A stretch of 64,000 bases of DNA from Streptomyces harbinensis (GCF_900116145.1 NZ_FPAB01000007.1:95316-159315); one strand, 5' to 3'; counted from the stretch's first letter, positions 17,673 to 26,350 are shown. Notes: generated from the sequence alone by a model not told the origin. Translations and numbers: made by a program.

Positions 17673-17701
17673 TCACCAGTTCGAGTGAACTGTGCTGGTG
17701 A
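17673..17701. terminator. Stem-loop between acpS and the NAD(P)HX gene
   Basis: TCACC (17673-17677) pairs with GGTGA (17697-17701). AGTTC (17678-17682) pairs with GAACT (17687-17691) around a GAGT loop, with a five-base bulge on the right side. It begins directly after the acpS stop. Confidence 0.45.
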
Positions 17702-17837
17702 GGGGTGTGCAGGCGGGCCGGGCTGGGGCAGCCTTGGGGTGTGACGGTCAAGGGGGCGGTCACGGAGGGGAGTCGGGGGCCGGCGTGCTGGGGCCGGGGC
17801 CCGGCGCCGAGGGCGGGCCGCGGGTGGTCGCCCGGGT

Positions 17838-19415
17838 TCAGGAGAGGGGGAATGCGGATGAGGGGAGAGATGGCAGCGCCGGTCCTTCGCCGGTGCCGCC
17901 CGGGGTGCCCGTTCCGGAGCGCGTGCCGGTGACGTGGGCCCAGGCCCGGGGGAGAGCGGCGGCGACGGTGGTGGCGCTGGGCGGGGTGGCCGCCAGGGTG
18001 CCGGCGAGGCCGTGCAGCCAGGCCCCGGCCGAGGCCGCGTCCAGCGGGGAGAGCCCCGCGGCGAGGAGGGAGCCGGCCAGGCCGGAGAGCACATCACCGC
18101 TGCCGGCGGTGGCCAGCCAGGGGGTGCCGGTCAGGTTCACGCGCACCGGCTCCCGGGGATCGGGCCCGGCGATCAGCGTGGTGGAGCCCTTCAGCAGGAC
18201 CGTCGCGCCGTAGCGCCGGGACAGTTCGCGCACGGCGGCCAGCCGTGCGGACTCGACCCGCTCCCGGCTGGTGCCCAGCAGGGCGGCTGCCTCACCCGCG
18301 TGCGGGGTGAGCAGGGTGGGGGCCTCGCGGCTCCGCAGCCGGCCGGGATCGAGCGCGCGCAGCCCGTCCGCGTCCACCAGCACCGGCACCTCGGTGGCCA
18401 GCACGTCCGCGACCGTCTCCCGCGCGGCCGGCTCCTCGCCCAGCCCGGGGCCCACCACCCAGGACTGGACCCGGCCGGCCCGGTGCGGGGACCCGGAGGA
18501 GACCAGCGTCTCCGGGTAGCGGGCGAGCACGGGGTCGGCCGCCGGGCCCGCGTAGCGGACGGCGCCCGCCCCGCCGTGCAGCGCACCGGCCACGCACAGC
18601 ACGGCGGCGCCCGGGTAGCGGGCGGAGCCGGCGGCGACGCCGACCACACCGCGCCGGTACTTGTCGCTCTCGGCGGCGGGCCGGGGCAGCAGGGCCGCCA
18701 CGTCGGCGCGTTCCAGGGCGGCCAGCTCGGGGACGGGTGGCAGTTCGGGGCCGAGACCGATGTCGACGAGGTGCACCTCGCCGGTACGGTCGCGGGCCGG
18801 GTCCACCAGCAGCCCCGGCTTGAGGGTGCCGAAGGAGACGGTCAGCCGGGCCCGCACGGCCGGGCCGTTCACCTCGCCGGTGTCCGGGTCGATGCCGGAG
18901 GGCAGATCGACCGCCACCACCGGCACCCCCGCCTCGGCCACCCGCTGGGCCAGGTGGGCGGCGTCGGGGCGCAGCCCGCCCCGGCCGCCGATGCCCACGA
19001 TGCCGTCCACCACCAGATCCGCCGACCGCAGAAGGGAGGACACCGATGAGGAACGCTCCGGGGTGAGCACCCGGCCGCCGGCCCGGCGCAGGGCGGCCAG
19101 ACCGGCGCCGTGGGCCCGGTCGGGAGCCAGCAGCACGGCGGTGACGGCCGCGCCCCGGCGCGCCAGCCGGGCGCCGGCGTACAGGGCGTCGCCGCCGTTG
19201 TCGCCGCTGCCGACCAGCAGCGCCACCCGGGCGCCGTAGAGCCGGGCGGTGCGGGTGGGGCGGTCGGCGGGCCGGCCGGGCGCGGTCGTCAGCAGCCGGG
19301 CGCAGGCGGCGGCGAGGCCGGCAGCGGCGCGGGACATCAGGGTGCCTTCGGGCAGCCGGGCCAGCAGGGCGCGCTCGGCGGCGCGTACGGTCTCCACGCG
19401 GTAAGCGGTCCTCAT
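17838..19415 (-). CDS. nnr: Bifunctional NAD(P)HX epimerase/dehydratase
   Basis: Repairs hydrated NADH and NADPH. Residues 1-215 are the epimerase (YjeF_N) domain with GSGDNGGDALYAGARLARRG, DLVVDGIVGIGGRGG and VDLPSGIDPDTGEV. Residues 235-515 are the ADP-dependent dehydratase with SDKYRRGVVGVAAGSARYPGA, VVGPGLG, DADGLRAL, TPHAGEAAALLG and the catalytic GSGDVLSG loop. The ATG at 19415 is preferred over a GTG at 19457. CAGACT on the coding strand ends six bases before it and no ribosome binding site is seen, so it may be leaderless. It is divergent from alr. Confidence 0.94.
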   Translation of the reverse strand: MRTAYRVETVRAAERALLARLPEGTLMSRAAAGLAAACARLLTTAPGRPADRPTRTARLYGARVALLVGSGDNGGDALYAGARLARRGAAVTAVLLAPDRAHGAGLAALRRAGGRVLTPERSSSVSSLLRSADLVVDGIVGIGGRGGLRPDAAHLAQRVAEAGVPVVAVDLPSGIDPDTGEVNGPAVRARLTVSFGTLKPGLLVDPARDRTGEVHLVDIGLGPELPPVPELAALERADVAALLPRPAAESDKYRRGVVGVAAGSARYPGAAVLCVAGALHGGAGAVRYAGPAADPVLARYPETLVSSGSPHRAGRVQSWVVGPGLGEEPAARETVADVLATEVPVLVDADGLRALDPGRLRSREAPTLLTPHAGEAAALLGTSRERVESARLAAVRELSRRYGATVLLKGSTTLIAGPDPREPVRVNLTGTPWLATAGSGDVLSGLAGSLLAAGLSPLDAASAGAWLHGLAGTLAATPPSATTVAAALPRAWAHVTGTRSGTGTPGGTGEGPALPSLPSSAFPLS

Positions 19416-19465
19416 GGGCCCAGTCTGCGGCAGAGCGGGCGTTCTCTCCTGCGACACTTGAGCCT

Positions 19466-20623
19466 ATGAGCGACCAGTTGCCGCCGGAATGTGCCCGGCT
19501 GCGTGCCGAGATCGATCTGGCCGCGCTGCGGTCCAACGTCCGCGTGCTGCGCGAGCGGGCGGTGGGCGGCGCGCAGGTGATGGCCGTGGTCAAGGCCGAC
19601 GCCTACGGACACGGCCTGGTGCCCTGTGCCCGGGCGGCCCGGGACGCCGGGGCGGCCTGGCTGGGGACCGCCACGCCGCACGAGGCGCTGGCGCTGCGGG
19701 CGGCCGGGGACGGCGGCCGGGTGCTGTGCTGGCTGTGGACGCCCGGCGGGCCGTGGCGGGAGGCCATCGAGGCGGACATCGACGTCTCGGCGAGCGGGCG
19801 CTGGGCGCTGGAGGAGATCGTCGCGGCGGCCCGGGCCTGCGGGCGTACCGCCCGGGTGCACCTCAAGGCCGACACCGGGCTGGGGCGCAACGGCTGCCAG
19901 CCGGCCGACTGGCCGGACCTGGTCGCCGCCGCCCGGGCGGCGGAGGCCGAGGGCGCCATCACGGTCACCGGCCTGTGGTCGCACTTCGCGTGCGCGGACG
20001 AGCCGGGGCACCCGTCCATCGCCGCCCAACAGGAGTCCTTCCGCACGGCGCTCGCGGTCGCCGAGCGGGCCGGGATCCGGCCCGAGGTCCGGCACTTCGC
20101 GAACTCGCCCGCCACCCTCACCCTGCCGGACGCCCACTACGACCTGGTGCGCCCCGGGATCGCGGTCTACGGCCTGTCGCCCTCACCCGAGGTGGGCACC
20201 CCGCAGGACTTCGGGCTGCGCCCGGTGATGACCCTGACGGCCCGGCTGGCGATGGTGAAGCGGGTGCCGGGCGGCCACGGCGTCAGCTACGGCCACAGCT
20301 ATGTCACGCCCGGCGCGACCACCCTGGCGCTGGTGCCGGCCGGGTACGCGGACGGCATCCCCCGGCACGCCTCGGGCAGCGGCCCGGTGCTGGTGGCCGG
20401 GAAGTGGCGGACGGTGGCCGGGCGGGTGGCCATGGACCAGTTCGTCGTCGACCTCGGCGGTGATCTGGCGGAGACCGGGGACGAGGCGGTGCTGTTCGGC
20501 CCGGGCGACGCCGGGGAGCCGACCGCCGAGGACTGGGCGCGGGCCACCGGCACCATCGGCTACGAGATCGTCACCCGGATCGGCCCCCGGGTGCCGCGCG
20601 TCTACGCCGCCGGCGGCGCGTAG
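19466..20623 (+). CDS. alr: Alanine racemase
   Basis: Makes D-alanine for the cell wall with pyridoxal phosphate. It has 385 residues. The PLP lysine is in MAVVKADAYGHG near residue 40. The opposing catalytic tyrosine is in GHGVSYGHSYVTPGATTLALVPAGYADGIPR (the latter part of the C-terminal barrel/beta domain). VAMDQFVVDLG follows. The ATG is 51 bases from the divergent nnr start. GACACT at 19453-19458 ends seven bases before the ATG and no ribosome binding site is present, so it may be leaderless. Confidence 0.95.
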   Translation: MSDQLPPECARLRAEIDLAALRSNVRVLRERAVGGAQVMAVVKADAYGHGLVPCARAARDAGAAWLGTATPHEALALRAAGDGGRVLCWLWTPGGPWREAIEADIDVSASGRWALEEIVAAARACGRTARVHLKADTGLGRNGCQPADWPDLVAAARAAEAEGAITVTGLWSHFACADEPGHPSIAAQQESFRTALAVAERAGIRPEVRHFANSPATLTLPDAHYDLVRPGIAVYGLSPSPEVGTPQDFGLRPVMTLTARLAMVKRVPGGHGVSYGHSYVTPGATTLALVPAGYADGIPRHASGSGPVLVAGKWRTVAGRVAMDQFVVDLGGDLAETGDEAVLFGPGDAGEPTAEDWARATGTIGYEIVTRIGPRVPRVYAAGGA

Positions 20624-20633
20624 CATCCAGAGC

Positions 20634-21128
20634 ATGACGACCTCTGCGGGAGCGGGCACCCGGATCACCGTTCACGGCCCCGAGCGGATGACGGCGCTGG
20701 GGCGCCGGCTCGGCGGGCTGCTGCGGGCCGGTGACCTGCTGGTGCTCAGTGGTGATCTCGGTGCCGGGAAGACCACGCTCACCCGGGGCATCGGCGAGGC
20801 CCTGGGGGTGCGCGGGGCGGTGACCTCGCCGACCTTCGTCATCGCCCGGGTCCATCCGCCGCTGGCCGAGGGTCCCGCGCTGGTGCACGTGGACGCGTAC
20901 CGGCTGGGCGGCGGTCTCGAGGAGATGGAGGACCTCGATCTCGATGTCTCGCTCCCCGAGTCCGTGATCGTCGTCGAGTGGGGCGAGGGCAAGGTCGAGG
21001 AGTTGTCCGGGGACCGGCTGCACATCGCCATCGGCCAGGACGGCGAGGAGAGCCGCACGCTTCTCCTCACCGGTGTCGGCGAGCGCTGGGCCGGGGTCCC
21101 GCTCGCCGCGCTGGCGGAGAGCGACTGA
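20634..21128 (+). CDS. tsaE: tRNA t6A biosynthesis ATPase TsaE
   Basis: ATPase that supports the TsaB-TsaD complex in making N6-threonylcarbamoyl-adenosine in tRNA. The ATG at 20634 gives 164 residues. The Walker A motif is SGDLGAGKTTLTRGIGEALG, followed by SPTFVIAR, HVDAYRLG and VVEWGEG. TAGCAT at 20621-20626 ends seven bases before the ATG with no ribosome binding site, a leaderless pattern. Partners tsaB, rimI and tsaD lie within 2 kb downstream. Confidence 0.93.
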   Translation: MTTSAGAGTRITVHGPERMTALGRRLGGLLRAGDLLVLSGDLGAGKTTLTRGIGEALGVRGAVTSPTFVIARVHPPLAEGPALVHVDAYRLGGGLEEMEDLDLDVSLPESVIVVEWGEGKVEELSGDRLHIAIGQDGEESRTLLLTGVGERWAGVPLAALAESD

Positions 21129-21154
21129 GCGAGGTCCGCCGGGGCGGGCGGTAC

Positions 21155-21177
21155 GGCCCCGGCGGCCTGCCGGGGCC
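21155..21177. terminator. Bidirectional terminator between tsaE and the transpeptidase-like gene
   Basis: Perfect 9-base arms GGCCCCGGC (21155-21163) and GCCGGGGCC (21169-21177) with a five-base loop, located between two convergent genes. Confidence 0.6.
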
Positions 21178-21249
21178 CGCTGACCCGCTGATCCGGCGGG
21201 CCGGGTCGGCCCCCGGCCGGGTCGGGGCGGCGCGGTCAGGACAGTGCGG

Positions 21250-21852
21250 TCAGGGGACCACGACCACCTTGGTGCCCACCTCGGCGAAGTCCCACAGCTG
21301 GGGGCTGTCCTCCGGGGACTGGCGGATGCCGCCGGTGCGGGCCTGGGCCGATGGGTCCGGGAGCGAGCCGTCCACCGCGGCCGAGAAGCCGAAGACGATG
21401 CCCTCCGGGTCGGTGTGGAAGACCACCACGTGCTGGATCGGCACCCCGTCCGAGCCGGGGATGGCCTCGTCCCGGCGCGTCACCTCGTACGTCCCGGGCT
21501 GCGGGTCCACCGTGCTGCGGTGCGCGGGGTAGGTGTGCAGCACCTCCTCGCCCAGCCCGTCCAGCGCCTCGGTCACCAGCCACAGCCGCTGCTCGCCCAG
21601 CGAGTAGACCACCCGCACGCCCTCGCCCGAGTCGGCGGGCAGGGCCGGATTCTCCGGGTCCTCCTGCTCGTCCCCGTCGGGCTTGTCCGGCACGATCTCG
21701 TCGGTCGGGGCCGGCTCCGGCTTCCCGGAGGCCCCGGGCCGGTCGGGGGCCGCGTTCGCCTGGTAGGCGAAGAATGCGACCACCGCGAGGGCGACAGCGG
21801 TGAGCACGGCCACGGTGGGTCCTGGCCGGGAGCGGGAGTGACTGCGCGCCAC
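21250..21852 (-). CDS. Exported L,D-transpeptidase-like protein lacking the catalytic Cys
   Basis: Membrane-anchored or secreted protein of 200 residues from a GTG at 21852. A hydrophobic segment at about residues 13-35 is followed by an acidic Pro/Glu/Asp linker. The C-terminal domain resembles the YkuD fold: YSLGEQRLWLV, QPGTYEVTRR, and a final GGIRQSPEDSPQLWDFAEVG that matches the family pattern HGCxR-x-SxEDxxxLxxxVxxGT. The catalytic Cys is Gly175 here and the preceding His-Gly is Thr-Gly, so cross-linking activity is unlikely. It faces away from tsaB with 94 bases between the starts. Confidence 0.65.
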   Translation of the reverse strand: MARSHSRSRPGPTVAVLTAVALAVVAFFAYQANAAPDRPGASGKPEPAPTDEIVPDKPDGDEQEDPENPALPADSGEGVRVVYSLGEQRLWLVTEALDGLGEEVLHTYPAHRSTVDPQPGTYEVTRRDEAIPGSDGVPIQHVVVFHTDPEGIVFGFSAAVDGSLPDPSAQARTGGIRQSPEDSPQLWDFAEVGTKVVVVP

Positions 21853-21946
21853 GGGGCTGCTGCCGCCTTTCGCTGTGATGCGGGGAAAACCTGTGGTGAC
21901 GCTATCAGCCGCATGGCCGGGCGCGAGAGACCGTACGCTTGCTGAC

Positions 21947-22612
21947 GTGCTGCTGCTTGCCATGGATACCGCCACCCCCGCCGTCACCGTCGCGCTGTAC
22001 GGGGAGGGCCGGGTGCTCGCCTCCTGGGAACAGATTGACGCCCGCCGGCACGGCGAGCTGCTGATGCCCGCCGTGGACCGGGTGCTGACCTCCGCCGGAC
22101 GGAAGATCAGCGAGGTCACCGGCCTGGTGGTGGGCAACGGGCCCGGCCCGTACACCGGGCTGCGGGTGGGCCTGGTGACGGCCGCCACCCTCGGCGCGGC
22201 CCTCTCCGTTCCCGTGTACGGGCTGTGCACCCTGGACGGCATCGCGTACGCAGCCGGGCAGGCCGGACTGAGCGGCCCCTTCGTGGTGGCCACCGACGCC
22301 CGGCGCAAAGAGGTGTACTGGGCCCGGTACACCGACGCCCGCACCCGGGCCACCGGCCCCGCCGTCGACCGGGCCGGGGAACTGCCGGCCGAGGTGACCG
22401 CCCTGCCGGCCGCCGGCGCGGGCGCCCTGCTGTACGCGGACGCCTTCGCCGACCCGCGCCGGGACGCCCCCCAGCACGCCTCGGCCGGGGCGCTGGCCGC
22501 GCTGGCCGCCGAGCGGCTGGCCGCGGGCGAGGAGCCCGGGCCGCCGCACCCCCTCTACCTGCGCCGGCCCGACGCCCAGGTGCCGGCCGGCTACAAGGTC
22601 GTCACCCCATGA
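21947..22612 (+). CDS. tsaB: tRNA t6A biosynthesis protein TsaB
   Basis: Non-catalytic partner of TsaD in t6A synthesis. The GTG at 21947 gives MLLLAMDTATPAVTVALYG and 221 residues. The family motifs RHGELLMP and GNGPGPYTGLRVGLVTAATLG are present. TACGCT at 21934-21939 ends seven bases before the start and there is no ribosome binding site, so it may be leaderless. The stop overlaps rimI (ATGA). Confidence 0.94.
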   Translation: MLLLAMDTATPAVTVALYGEGRVLASWEQIDARRHGELLMPAVDRVLTSAGRKISEVTGLVVGNGPGPYTGLRVGLVTAATLGAALSVPVYGLCTLDGIAYAAGQAGLSGPFVVATDARRKEVYWARYTDARTRATGPAVDRAGELPAEVTALPAAGAGALLYADAFADPRRDAPQHASAGALAALAAERLAAGEEPGPPHPLYLRRPDAQVPAGYKVVTP

Positions 22613-23106
22613 CGGACGGCGGACCCGGCGGCCTGCGCGAGATGCGCTGGTGGGACATCGAGCCGGTGCTGGAGCTGGAGCGGGCGGTGTTCCCGGAGGA
22701 CGCCTGGTCGCCGGGGATGTTCTGGTCCGAGCTGGCACTGGCCCACGGCCCCCGGCGCAGCCGGCACTACGTGGTGGCCGACGGCCCCGGCGGCGCCGCG
22801 GCCGGGTACGCCGGTCTCGCGGTGGCCGGGGACCAAGCCGATGTGCAGACGATCGCGGTGGCCCCCGACCGGCAGGGCACCGGCCTCGGCGCCCGGCTGC
22901 TCACCGAGCTGCTGGCCGCCGCCGGGGCGGCCGGCTGCGGCGAGGTGTTCCTGGAGGTGCGGGTGGACAACGCCCGGGCCCAGCGGCTGTACACCCGGTT
23001 CGGCTTCGAGCCGCTGGGCATCCGGCGCGGCTACTACCAGCCGGGCAACCATGACGCGCTGGTGATGCGGCGGACGGCGCCGCACGATCACCCCGACGAG
23101 AGCTGA
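22609..23106 (+). CDS. rimI: Ribosomal protein S18 alanine N-acetyltransferase-type GNAT
   Basis: GNAT acetyltransferase of 165 residues. The N-terminus REMRWWDIEPVLELERAVFPEDAWS is typical of RimI. The acetyl-CoA loop is VQTIAVAPDRQGTGLGARLL, followed by EVFLEVRVDNARAQRLYTRFGFEPLG. The ATG overlaps the tsaB stop by four bases and tsaD follows after 11 bases, the usual tsaB-rimI-tsaD arrangement. Confidence 0.92.
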   Translation: MTDGGPGGLREMRWWDIEPVLELERAVFPEDAWSPGMFWSELALAHGPRRSRHYVVADGPGGAAAGYAGLAVAGDQADVQTIAVAPDRQGTGLGARLLTELLAAAGAAGCGEVFLEVRVDNARAQRLYTRFGFEPLGIRRGYYQPGNHDALVMRRTAPHDHPDES

Positions 23107-23117
23107 GACGGAAAGAG

Positions 23118-24266
23118 ATGGCTGACGAACCGCTCGTGCTGGGCATCGAGACCTCCTGCGACGAGACCGGGGTCGGGATCGTGCGCGGGACCACGCTGCT
23201 CGCGGACGCCGTGGCGTCGAGCGTGGACGACCACGCCCGGTTCGGGGGCGTGGTCCCGGAGATCGCCAGCCGGGCGCACCTGGAGGCGATGGTCCCCACG
23301 ATCGAGCGGGCGCTGAAGGAGGCGGGGATCGCGGCGAGCGATCTGGACGGCATCGCCGTGACCGCCGGGCCCGGGCTCGCGGGCGCGCTGCTGGTGGGCG
23401 TCTCGGCGGCGAAGGCGTACGCGTACGCGCTGGGCAAGCCGCTGTACGGCGTGAACCACCTGGCCTCGCACATCTGCGTGGACCAGCTGGAGCACGGCCC
23501 GCTGCCCGAGCCGACCATGGCGCTGCTGGTCTCCGGCGGGCACTCCTCGCTGCTGCTCGCCCCCGACATCACGGCCGACGTCCGGCCGCTGGGCTCGACG
23601 ATCGACGACGCGGCGGGGGAGGCGTTCGACAAGGTGGCGCGGGTGCTGGGGCTCGGGTTCCCCGGCGGTCCGGTGATCGACCGGTACGCGCGCGAGGGCG
23701 ATCCGGAGGCGATCCGGTTCCCGCGCGGGCTGACCGGGCCGCGGGACGCGCCGTTCGACTTCTCCTTCTCCGGGCTGAAGACCGCGGTGGCCCGCTGGGT
23801 GGAGGCCAGGCGGCGGGCCGGCGAGCCGGTACCGGTGGCGGATGTGGCGGCCTCGTTCCAGGAAGCGGTCACGGATGTGCTGACCCGCAAGGCGGTGCGT
23901 GCCTGCCAGGAACAGGGCGTGGACCATCTGATGATCGGCGGCGGGGTGGCGGCCAACTCCCGGCTGCGCGCCATGGCGCAGGAGCGCTGCGACGCCGCCG
24001 GGATCGTCCTGCGGGTGCCCCGGCCCAAGCTGTGCACGGACAACGGCGCGATGGTGGCGGCGCTCGGCGCGGAGATGGTGGCGCGCAACCGTCCGGCCTC
24101 CGGGCTCGACCTGCCGGCCGACTCCTCGCTGCCGGTGACCGAGCCCCACATCCCGGGACAGGCCCACAGCCACGACCACGAGCACAGCCACGACCACAGT
24201 CATGACCACGGCCACGACCATGTGCACGAGCTGAGCGCCGCCAATCTCTACGGGGGGCAGGGGTGA
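23118..24266 (+). CDS. tsaD: tRNA t6A threonylcarbamoyltransferase TsaD with His-rich tail
   Basis: Catalytic subunit that transfers the threonylcarbamoyl group to A37 of tRNA. The ATG follows GAAAGAG. It has the ASKHA-fold start VLGIETSCDETGVGIV, the metal-binding HLASH near residue 115, VSGGHSSLLL, and GGGVAANSRLR near 275. The protein has 382 residues. From residue 350 to 370 every second residue is histidine (11 in all, mixed with Ser, Asp, Glu, Gly and Val), a metal-binding-like tail absent from the core family. The stop overlaps the next gene (GTGA). Confidence 0.96.
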   Translation: MADEPLVLGIETSCDETGVGIVRGTTLLADAVASSVDDHARFGGVVPEIASRAHLEAMVPTIERALKEAGIAASDLDGIAVTAGPGLAGALLVGVSAAKAYAYALGKPLYGVNHLASHICVDQLEHGPLPEPTMALLVSGGHSSLLLAPDITADVRPLGSTIDDAAGEAFDKVARVLGLGFPGGPVIDRYAREGDPEAIRFPRGLTGPRDAPFDFSFSGLKTAVARWVEARRRAGEPVPVADVAASFQEAVTDVLTRKAVRACQEQGVDHLMIGGGVAANSRLRAMAQERCDAAGIVLRVPRPKLCTDNGAMVAALGAEMVARNRPASGLDLPADSSLPVTEPHIPGQAHSHDHEHSHDHSHDHGHDHVHELSAANLYGGQG

Positions 24267-24511
24267 CCACCACCCTCATGTGGGAGGCGCGGGCCGCCGA
24301 GGGGCGCGGCGCCGAACTGCTGGACTGGGTACGCGGCCAGAAGCTGGACCCGGCGCCGGTGCGCCGGGAGACGTTCACGGCCGCCGCCGACCGGGTGCTC
24401 GTCATCACCTGGTGGGACACCGACGGCCCGATCGCCGAACTCCCCGAGCCGCCCGCCGGGCTGCTGCACCGGCCGGTGCACCGCTGGCGCTTCCAGCGGG
24501 TCCCGGAGTGA
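24263..24511 (+). CDS. Small conserved-looking protein, unknown function
   Basis: 82 residues from a GTG that overlaps the tsaD stop; its own TGA overlaps the next GTG. The pattern of WEARAAEGRGAELLDWV, RRETFTAAADRVLVITWW and HRPVHRWRFQRV is what one sees in small ferredoxin-like dimeric alpha/beta-barrel (ABM-type) domains, but this is only a resemblance. It is translationally coupled between tsaD and the enolase-family gene. Confidence 0.7.
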   Translation: MTTTLMWEARAAEGRGAELLDWVRGQKLDPAPVRRETFTAAADRVLVITWWDTDGPIAELPEPPAGLLHRPVHRWRFQRVPE

Positions 24512-25686
24512 GCGGCCCCGGGCGGCCGGTCGTCACCGGCGTGGAGACCTTCCCGCTGGAGGCCCTGCTGCCGGACGACGTGTACGGCACCGCCAAGGCG
24601 CTGGGCGACCGGCGGGTGGCGACGCTGGTCAAGGTCACGACCTCGGACGGGGTGGCCGGCTGGGGTGAGGCGTTCGGGCCGCCGCGCCGGGTGGCGCCGT
24701 TCCTGGCCGAGTACGGCGCGGCGCTGCTCGGCGCCCCCGCCGACATCACCGAGCAGCACATCCTCCAGCACCTGTCCGCCGGCTACCACCACACCACCGG
24801 CGGCCCCCACGTGGCCGCGCTCAGCGGCCTGGACATCGCGCTGTGGGACGCCAGGGCCCGGACGTTCGGGGTGCCGGTCGGTGCCCTGCTGGGCGGGCGG
24901 CTGCGGGACAGCGTGGCCGCGTACGCCTCAAGCGGCTATGTCACCCCCGGCCGTGACCTGGGCGAGCTGCGCGCCATGCTGGCGGGCACGGCCGCCGAGG
25001 GCTTCCGCGCCGTCAAGATCAAGATCGGGCTCGGCCCGGCCGAGGACCGGGCGCGCACCCGGGTGGCCCGCGAGGTGTTCGGCGACGACGGGCTGGTCCT
25101 GGTGGACTACAACAGCGCCACCACCGCCGCCTCGGCCCGCCGTTCCGCCGCCCGGCTGGCGGACCTCGACCCGTACTGGATCGAGGAACCGGTGCCGCCG
25201 CACGACCACGACGGCTACCGCGCCCTGCGCGCCGCCGGACTGCCGCCGGTGGCCGGCGGGGAGGCGCTGTACACCCGGTACGGGTTCCGCGATCCGATCG
25301 CGCACGGCCTGCTCGACATCGTGCAGCCGGACCTGGCCAAGTGCGGCGGGTTCACCGAGGCGCAGGCGATCCGCGCCCTGGCGGCGGCCTGGAACCTGCG
25401 GCTGTCCCCGCACTGCTGGGGCACCGGGCTCGCGCAGGCCGCGACGCTCCAGCTGCTGTCGGCGGTACCGGACGTCCCGCACGGACCGGCCGGCGGCGAG
25501 CCGCTGCTGTTCGAGTTCGACCGGGGCACCAACCCGCTGCGCGAGGGCGTGCTCGCCGACCCGGTGCGCCCGGCCCCGGGCGGCCGGGCCCCGATCCCGG
25601 AAGGACCCGGGCTCGGCGTCACCGTCGACGAGGAGTGGGTCCGCGCCCACCGGCTGCCGGACCACACCGTGGAGCTGCGTGCATGA
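24508..25686 (+). CDS. Enolase superfamily dehydratase/racemase (MR/MLE type)
   Basis: 392 residues from a GTG overlapping the previous stop. It has the capping domain, then barrel motifs KIKIGLG (the KxK acid-base lysines), LVLVDYNS (Asp), YWIEEPVPP (Glu), VAGGEALYTR (Glu) and LSPHCWGTGLA (His). These are the metal ligands and catalytic dyad of the mandelate racemase/muconate lactonizing branch. The substrate cannot be read from sequence. It is coupled to tsaD upstream and ogt downstream, neither of which suggests a sugar-acid pathway. Confidence 0.88.
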   Translation: MSGPGRPVVTGVETFPLEALLPDDVYGTAKALGDRRVATLVKVTTSDGVAGWGEAFGPPRRVAPFLAEYGAALLGAPADITEQHILQHLSAGYHHTTGGPHVAALSGLDIALWDARARTFGVPVGALLGGRLRDSVAAYASSGYVTPGRDLGELRAMLAGTAAEGFRAVKIKIGLGPAEDRARTRVAREVFGDDGLVLVDYNSATTAASARRSAARLADLDPYWIEEPVPPHDHDGYRALRAAGLPPVAGGEALYTRYGFRDPIAHGLLDIVQPDLAKCGGFTEAQAIRALAAAWNLRLSPHCWGTGLAQAATLQLLSAVPDVPHGPAGGEPLLFEFDRGTNPLREGVLADPVRPAPGGRAPIPEGPGLGVTVDEEWVRAHRLPDHTVELRA

Positions 25687-26192
25687 CGGTACTGGTGCAC
25701 ACCGTGATCGACTCGCCGCTCGGCCCGCTGACGGCGGTGGCGGAGGAGGAGTCGGGGGCGCTGACCGGGCTGTACTTCGCCCGGCATCTGCGGATGCCGC
25801 CGCCGGAGGAGCTGGGCCGGCGCGTGAGCACCGGCTTCGTGGCGGTGCGCGGCCAGCTCGCGGAGTACTTCAGCGGCGAGCGCACCCGCTTCGACCTGCC
25901 GCTGGCGCCGCGCGGCAACGCCTTCCAGCTGAAGGTGTGGCGGCTGCTGGAGCGGATCCCGTACGGACAGCGGCGCTCGTACGGACAGTTGGCGCGCGAG
26001 CTGGGCGATGTGTCGCTGGCCCAGGCGGTCGGGTCGGCCAACGCCCGTAACCCGATCTCGGTGATCGTGCCCTGCCACCGGGTGGTGGGCGCGGACGGCA
26101 GCCTGACGGGGTACGCGGGCGGGCTGGCGCGCAAACGCTTCCTGCTGGAGCTGGAGGAGCCGGCCGCGGACCGGGCCGCCCGGCTGTTCTGA
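25683..26192 (+). CDS. ogt: Methylated-DNA-protein-cysteine methyltransferase
   Basis: Suicide repair protein that removes alkyl groups from O6-guanine. The ATG overlaps the previous stop (ATGA). The 169-residue protein has FQLKVWRLLERIPYGQRRSYGQLA, AVGSANARNPISVIVPCHRVVG with the acceptor Cys, and the late YAGGLARKRFLLELE. It is the last gene of the tsaD-led run. Confidence 0.94.
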   Translation: MTVLVHTVIDSPLGPLTAVAEEESGALTGLYFARHLRMPPPEELGRRVSTGFVAVRGQLAEYFSGERTRFDLPLAPRGNAFQLKVWRLLERIPYGQRRSYGQLARELGDVSLAQAVGSANARNPISVIVPCHRVVGADGSLTGYAGGLARKRFLLELEEPAADRAARLF

Positions 26193-26230
26193 GCCGGCGC
26201 GGGCTGGGGGCCTGTGCGGCTGAGGGCCGG

Positions 26231-26350
26231 TCAGCCGCCCGTCGGGATCGGCACGATGACGAGGGCGCAGGCGCCGATGGTGATCGGCCGGCTGTGGCTG
26301 TTCATCCAGCCCCGCACGGCCGGCATGGCCGCCGCGCGCCCGCCGCGCAT
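26231..26350 (-). CDS. Possible 39-residue ORF next to tRNA-Arg
   Basis: An open frame starts ATG at 26350 and ends TGA at 26231. Its product has a basic part and a hydrophobic C-terminal stretch (ITIGACALVIVPIP), like the end of a membrane protein. No ribosome binding site is clear and it starts 7 bases from the tRNA 3' end, so it may be a remnant or chance. Confidence 0.15.
   Translation of the reverse strand: MRGGRAAAMPAVRGWMNSHSRPITIGACALVIVPIPTGG

Noticed and set aside
24160..24232. Short tandem repeats of the CACGACCA/CACAGCCA type, CRISPR-like at first sight
   Set aside because: They encode the His-rich TsaD tail; there are no spacers and the repeat unit is six bases.
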